Assembly (NCBI GenBank): GCA_021234155.1
Contig: JAJEKV010000096.1
Span: forward strand, 1-64,000
DNA length: 64,000 nucleotides
Reading direction: 5' to 3'
Source: Isoetes taiwanensis
Taxonomy: Eukaryota; Streptophyta; Lycopodiopsida; Isoetales; Isoetaceae
Shown: one piece after another, positions 58,711-64,000 of the stretch
Numbering within the stretch: the first letter of the stretch is position 1
Layout of the letters: each line of letters opens with the position of its first letter
Program-made: the position numbers and the translations under genes
Notes under the pieces: model-generated
What the model was told of the DNA's origin: nothing
The model's input: the letters and a program-made list of their open reading frames with translations, nothing else
The model's database searches: none

Positions 58711-59599
58711 ATAACCGATCTTTACTTCATCCCAATACAGGCTTTCCGCCCCCTACAATTCGAAATTTGAATTTGCTTAATGTATAAAAGCATGGATTGT
58801 AGGAGAATGGACTTTTCGATTTCCATATGCACGTTGCAAATTTCAAAAACGAGGTTAGTACGGACGTTCGCTCACACGGCTTAATTGTCTTTGGGGCATA
58901 CAAATTGTACACCTTCATTTCGCGCCGTGCGATCCACGCAGTATGGAAGCTCCAAATGATGTGTGGATAAGGATCCAACTGACTCACGAATATGCTCCAG
59001 TCTTCAATCGCAAAAAAGGAGGTCTAAAAAATAAGAACTTAGACCTCGACGTGTTGTGTCTTGCGTGCTCAAAAGTGTTGACATCCGGGCGGATAGCGGT
59101 TTATATCCATTGGATCCGTTGAGTGGCAAGAAACCGCCATTTCGGGGCGTTCCAAGTTTAGTCCGATTTTGTGGTGACGGTAACTCTGGCCTCCTAGGAT
59201 ATTGTGAGAGATTGAGAGAGGATGAAGGCATTCGGAATCGAATACCGTTCCTTGAGATGAGCTGCTTCCGATAAGGAAGGGGAAATGTCCGTGAAGATGC
59301 TAATAAATGACATTATACTTTGCAATGTGAAGGGTTTATACATTCTTGAAGTACAAAGGTTATGGTGTTTGTGTTTAGATACCGCTAATACAAGAAGTCT
59401 TTGACTACCTTTAACAATAGATTCCTTTAAAACTCTATTGCTATTTACATTATAGCAAAAATGAGTCTTGAAACTCTTTAAGTAGTAGAAGAACTCTTTG
59501 ACTAGTTATCCATTTGATGACCATTTTTTAAGAAAATATGATATGTGACATTCTTATATGCAAACATTCATAAAATTTATGAACATTGAAGGTCAAAGC

Positions 59600-61290
59600 C
59601 ATCCTTGTTTAAAGAGGATCATATGATCGCGAAATCTTCATGCTTGTAAGTAATTGCATATAAAAAATTCGCCGGTGTGATCCTTTTGCGTAAAAAAAGT
59701 AAATAGAAACACAAATATTCAACTTACAACTTAGCGTAAACAAATAGTATTTTAATAAACCAACACTTTATATACTTGACACTTTACACTTTAAATAAGA
59801 TATTTCTTTCTTTCCTTTTACTTGAAAGCTATTTTTTTTTTTTCAAGATGGATCACACCAAGCTTAATAATACATATGCAAAAAAAAAAAAAGGGACACA
59901 CTAAATTAAGCATGGTGTGATCCACTTTCTTATTTGTTGTCAAATTAAAATTAAACACAAGTACTCATTCCTATTTGTATCTAAAATGCTTTACCACTCT
60001 TAAGTACATAAGTCATTATCCCTTTTCAAAGAGCATATTATTTTTCAAGAAGGATCACACCAAGCGAATATTAAATATGCAAAAAAATGGAACACACTAA
60101 ATTCGCATCGTGTGATCCACTTTCTTATTTGTTGTCAAATTAAAATTAAACACAAGTACCCCTTCTCATTTAATGCTTTACCACCCCAAGTGCATAAAGT
60201 TATTAGTCCTTTTCAAAGAGCATAACTTTTTTTAAGAAGGATCACATCAAGCATCCTATTTGCATCTAAAATACTTTACCAACTCTAGTAGTACATAAAG
60301 TTATTAGCCCTTTTCAAAAAGCAAACACTTTATCAATAAATGAGCACGTCACATATCCACACTTAACTTCAAATAAGACACATATATATTTCTTTTATTA
60401 AAAGATAATCAAAGTAATTTTACTATAGGAAGTCATGTTTTTCAAAAAAGATCACACCAAGCGAATTTTGTATAAGCTAAAAGGTTGGAATATACTAAAT
60501 TCGCATGGTGTGATCCACTTTCTTGTTTGTTGTCAATAGATAATAACACCAAGTCCCTCATTAATAGTCTCCCATTTGCATATAAAATATGTATCATTCC
60601 AAGTTATATTATGTTTTATGAACTAAACTTTTTCAAAGAGGGTCCCAAAGCAAAATACAAACACATAATCAATAAGCCAACACTTTACCAACAATCAAAG
60701 CTTTATTAAATAAGATTTTTATGTTATTTTATCAAACCTAACAATGTTTCCATATGTGACACTTTGAGTTAACTGATCCAAAGGCTCATGAAAGCGACAT
60801 TTTATACAATATGTCTTTGGAGCTTTTGTGTCGTGGCATTAGTAAACACCTCTAATGGAGCAAATATTTTGTAACTCATTTTTTCAACAACCCTGGATGC
60901 ACGTCTTATCAAACATTTCTTCATTGCAAGGACACCATTCTCATAAGGCTTGCACAATTCGCTTAAACGAGGTCATGGGAAAACTTTCAAGCTCGGCTCC
61001 CACAATTTTACAACGCAAAACTAGATGCCCATTGCCCTGAATGTATATCTTGGAAAAGCATGTCTCTTATGTCCATATGTTAGACAACAACTATGCCAGT
61101 AATGCTTTTCCCTAGTCCCAAATCCCCGACATCTGATAAATATAGCCCAAAGAAAAATATTTGATTCAGTGAGTGAATATAAATCAAGAAGAGGGAAGAA
61201 AAAAGAAGCAAGGATCACATGACGCGAAATCTCACTACACATTTACAAAGTGCATATGCATTTTTGCATGGTGTGATCCATGTATTATTG
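59600..61290. repeat. Array of hairpin units with GGATCACACCAAGC arms
   Basis: Hairpins built from GGATCACACCAAGC and GCATGGTGTGATCC occur at about 59848-59930, 60051-60120 and 60447-60516. A half unit lies at 60238, and more distant pairs at 59617-59685 and 61211-61280. Units are followed by ACTTTCTTATTTGTTGTCAA. The stem bases next to the shared part change in step between units (CTTAAT with ATTAAG in one, CGAAT with ATTCG in two others). Outside the hairpins the sequence is AT-rich without a gene. Confidence 0.85.
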
Positions 61291-63163
61291 AGGGTGCAAA
61301 TTTGCAAATATCCTCCTCTTCAAACCCCTTCCCCCCCTCCCTTCCCTTTTTTTTTGCAATATACTATCCATAGCATTTATTTTGAACCCTATAGTTCTAC
61401 CTATTCATTATGTATGAATGTCGCCCGTGATGTAACTCCATAGTCATCCTTCGTTAAGGATAGCATTCTCACCCACAAGCCTATGGATAGATATCCTTCC
61501 ACCGTCATGCCTTTATTGTTTTGTAAGTGATGAACTGCAGAAGCAATGTAGGAGTACTAGGAGCAATGATGGATGCAATTAGAGATACAGATCGGTCGTT
61601 GAATTGTAAGAATGAATGGCAGGGAGCAATACGATGAATGGGAAGAGCTGAAAAGTAGGAAAACTTCAGAATGAAAATTTGGGTAGTAAAAACATGGCAT
61701 GTAACGTTCGCCTCGCCGTTGTTGCTTAACTCTATGCTCGCCCCGCAAAAACACAGACACTATTGGAGACTTGGATTCCAAATGAAGAGCGAAGGTGGAG
61801 AGGATGCACGTAGCGGCGCTAATGTGAACAATGGAAATCTTGGTGCCAAAATTTGAAAAGGTGGTTGGTGCATGTGGGCATGTGCACAGTAGGCGGGAAA
61901 AGTAGCCATTATTTTGGTCCGCGATACGATTTTTGAAAAATGCGGGCCATTAATGTGGTTGCAATGAATGCACAAACATGTCCTATGAAATTTCGCCATG
62001 TGGATGCCAAGTAAGCCTGCTCCTCTTTCTACTTGCCAACTAATACTGACTTTGGAAAAAAATGCGCAAACATCATTGGTCGCGAGAAACATGACGTGGA
62101 ATTCTGGCATCCAAGATAAGGGCCATTTTGAGACCCCAAATCCGCCCTAATGAGGGTAGACTTAAGGTTGGGGAACACTAAGAACAATGGCGAACTCAAC
62201 CATTCTGCTTATTTCCAACTCATCAAGCAACCTCAATATATCACAAAAGCAGCAATTGAGCTAGAACATTTTATAACGAGCAATAAATGCACCACTTAGG
62301 ATTATAATGGTCCCATCCCGTTAATTCACCAGATCGATCTTAAACGAGTAAGAGAAGTCAAGCCTACCTATGGTTGGTTAAAATAAAATTCATTCCTGAC
62401 ATGGGAATATGGGAATGAGAATCCATACTTAGGATAAATCTTAGTAAATCAACGTGTTAGGCTAAAATGGATCAAGAATTAGTAGGTTTCGCTAAGTTAC
62501 ACTAAGGTATAAAAACAGAGCAAACCCAAAACGTGGTCGACGACCCTGGCTTGGCATGCTCCTGCTCGAACTTAAGGTAAAGAAAAACAGAGAGGTCTCA
62601 AGACCAGGCCGGCGATCCTGACATGGCATGCTTTTTGCTTTGAACTGGAGTCTAAGGCTGCAACCTGAGCCGCGAGGTAGAAAACCGTCATGGAAAGAAA
62701 ATAGGTCTGGCAAGAAAAGCAGGGAAAATACAGCAAAAAGGGGTTTGATTCATATAAGACTGTAGATAGCAATAGAGATCACAGATCTTGGGATTCGGCT
62801 GTCCTAGCATTGCCAGTGATTAGAAATACAAATCGACTACAGCCGAGGTAGACACAGGTAAATTACAACAGGAAAATCGTGACAGGAGCAAGCTCTCTAA
62901 CCCAAACTATCTCTGTAAATTACTTTCAGAAACTCTACCTCTTCTAAGACAGCCAAAGCACTTCTTATTTTTCTAAAGTAGACAACTGAGCTACAATAAG
63001 CAAAACGATTGGACCGAGCAACTAAACCCAAACTTTTCTGTACTTTCCTCAAACAGAACAACTGATTCGAAATTAATCCTTTAGCAAATTATTCTTTAGC
63101 ACAATTGACAAACATTCAGAGCCTCCCGGCAGATTTACCACAGATTTTAGAGCCAAAAAACAT

Positions 63164-63688
63164 CTAGCAAAGATCCTTTTTCACATCCAAAAGGATTAAA
63201 TCCCCCATTTCATATAACTCTGCAACTCTTGGCCCTTCCCTATCTCTGATGCAGATTAGATTCTTCCTCTTAGAGATTAAGGTGTTACCTTTGTCAATGA
63301 TGCCCTTAGCTGCCGAGTCCAGGGCCTTGTGCAACTGCAAATGGCGCTCTAAATCCGCGAAGGAGTCCTCCAATTGATTCAAGAAATCAAACTGCCTGAT
63401 ATTTTCGTGATACTTCAAAACAGGGGTTCTTGATCTCTTGCTCTTTCGTTGGATCTCTTCTTGCAAGGATGAGATCTTGGATTCCAAAACCACCACAGCT
63501 TCTGCCATAGAGCCATACAGATCATCCAACTTTGCCTGCAGCCTGCCTTCGATGATGCCATTTAAACTTCCCATCTTGGCTTCCAAACTGACCTCCATGG
63601 CTTTAAGCCATGCCGGAACCGGAACCTCATCAGAAACCTCACCTGCAGACCTCTTCCTACGCTTTATAGCACTAGCCTTTGGGGCCAT
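63164..63688 (-). CDS. Gag-like coiled-coil protein of the small-LTR element, 174 residues
   Basis: ATG at 63688 lies 45 bases inside the outer LTR. The product begins MAPKASAIKRRKRSAGE, is basic at the N-terminus, and has a long predicted coiled coil (LEAKMGSLNGIIEGRLQAKL, VVLESKISSLQEEIQRK) followed by ADLERHLQLHKALD. It ends at 63164-63166. The position after an LTR and primer-like site suggests a Gag-type product of a non-autonomous element. It could also be a captured host fragment. No zinc knuckle or protease is seen. Confidence 0.5.
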   Translation of the reverse strand: MAPKASAIKRRKRSAGEVSDEVPVPAWLKAMEVSLEAKMGSLNGIIEGRLQAKLDDLYGSMAEAVVVLESKISSLQEEIQRKSKRSRTPVLKYHENIRQFDFLNQLEDSFADLERHLQLHKALDSAAKGIIDKGNTLISKRKNLICIRDREGPRVAELYEMGDLILLDVKKDLC

Positions 63689-63732
63689 AGAAAAATTAGC
63701 GTGGCTGCCCAAGAAACGAAAAGCACCGGATG

Positions 63733-63913
63733 CGCCAAACTGTAGAAGAAAGGACGAGAGATGCAAAGCGAGCTGATGAAGAAGGAAGGAGCGAGAAAGC
63801 TGCTAAATAGACAGTTAGGAAAGAAAATGACAAAAATAACTAACTGCTAAACTGCCATCGTATTTCTAGAATTTCGTTTACTTTCTATTTGGTGAAACGA
63901 AAGTAAACGTCAT
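63733..63913 (-). repeat. Outer (5') LTR of the composite
   Basis: About 181 bp matching 57674-57855. The right edge joins gene X sequence at GCAGCGTTTCC. On the minus strand it ends CTACAGTT, followed by TGGCGCATCCGG, the probable primer site. The matching tRNA was not identified. Confidence 0.75.
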
Positions 63914-64000
63914 GCAGCGTTTCCAACCTAGCATGCTTCATTATGATCAGCATTTAGTACCATGTCGTACATTATTTGATCCCATTTTGCCAATTGACTT

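Larger units (their letters stand above)
58073..62153. mobile_element. DNA element R (4.1 kb) with inverted repeats starting TCATTAGGGCGGATTTGGGG
   Basis: The left end TCATTAGGGCGGATTTGGGG and its continuation GTCTCAAAATGGCC is inverted at 62110-62153. Similarity continues for roughly 50 bp, with CACGTCAT shared further in. If the repeat proper starts at GGGCGG, the duplicated target is TA. No transposase is recognised: a frame at 59056-59274 (LDPLSGKKPPFRGVPSLVRF) is not known. R sits inside the LTR composite. Confidence 0.7.
57051..63913 (-). mobile_element. Composite insertion of small-LTR, non-autonomous retroelements
   Basis: Copy A reads GATAAGGACAAGCAGCG across the site (about 30575); here 6.86 kb separates GATAAGGACA from GCAGCG. 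On the minus strand a repeat of about 180 bp beginning TGACGTTTACTTTCG occurs at 63913 and again at 57855, each followed by TGGCGC, a primer-site-like start. A gag-like frame follows the first. The sequence TCTAGAACTACTAA, with the bases after it, occurs both before the inner LTR (57858) and at the left edge (57054), as if a third LTR at the left had been lost. No pol is present. Confidence 0.6.
53340..64000 (+). pseudogene. Gene X, transposase-like, copy B, broken by LINEs and an LTR composite
   Basis: The pieces are 53340-54065, 54853-55200, 56577-57050 and 63914-64000, running off the window. The junction near 53930 (GGTGGTGGATCTAAGAG) is the empty site for Q, and that near 55157 is the empty site for the gypsy element. 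Lesions seen only here include TGA at 53548, TAA at 53764 and TAG at about 54973, so this copy is dead independently of the insertions. Domains are as in copy A: coiled coil, EIEWHLAADLKTIKCMY and CPYC (about 57020). Confidence 0.6.

Noticed and set aside
57961-59274. Several plus-strand frames of 70-100 codons in element R.
   Set aside because: No recognisable domains, overlap with inverted repeats and a nested MITE, and no splice pattern joining them. Only the frame at 59056-59274 looks protein-like and it is unassigned.

Overview
The window is nuclear DNA of a land plant. The evidence is an arogenate/prephenate dehydratase relic, a two-domain B3 transcription factor gene, a Ty3/gypsy chromovirus with a Met-tRNA primer site, L1-type LINEs and GT-AG introns. 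Heavy nesting of transposons and abundant uncharacterised transposase families fit a large genome, perhaps a fern, lycophyte or gymnosperm; the species cannot be fixed from sequence alone. There are no rRNA genes, CRISPR arrays or bacterial operons.

Layout. A unit of about 40 kb is present twice in tandem: copy A from base 1 to about 31.6 kb, copy B from 40109 to the end of the window. Each copy holds, in order, the right part of a DNA transposon (here 'P') with a DUF7869-type transposase gene, an imperfect minisatellite, a dead arogenate dehydratase copy, a B3 gene, and the remains of another transposase-like gene ('X'). The copies later took different insertions. Copy A has a 7.0-kb DNA transposon 'Q' (13389-20396), a gypsy element (20990-30066, with a hAT MITE in its 3' LTR) and a 164-bp MITE. 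Copy B has two LINE insertions and a 6.9-kb composite of small-LTR elements carrying a further TIR element 'R'. Each copy serves as the empty site for insertions in the other, so several target-site duplications can be read directly.

The most unusual region is 32069-44464. It is one 12.4-kb element with 32-bp identical terminal inverted repeats and a 4-bp target duplication, inserted in the minisatellite. Its left half carries a minus-strand gene whose phase-compatible exons join a ParB/sulfiredoxin-fold-like domain, a degenerate N4/N6 DNA-methylase-like domain and an FCP1-type phosphatase-like domain. Its introns and flanks, but not its exons, contain 16 copies of a GC-rich palindrome (core GCGCCAGGCGC). 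One intron is almost wholly a 150-bp-stem hairpin built from these palindromes. The right half carries the DUF7869-type transposase gene. I see no report-like parallel for this combination; it is the main candidate for an undescribed system.

Caution. Differences between the copies cluster at CAG/CTG sites in patches, sometimes damaging A and sometimes B. This looks like a base-calling artefact at methylated CHG sites. Frameshifts seen in one copy only should therefore not be taken as proof of gene death; lesions shared by both copies, as in the dehydratase, are more trustworthy.
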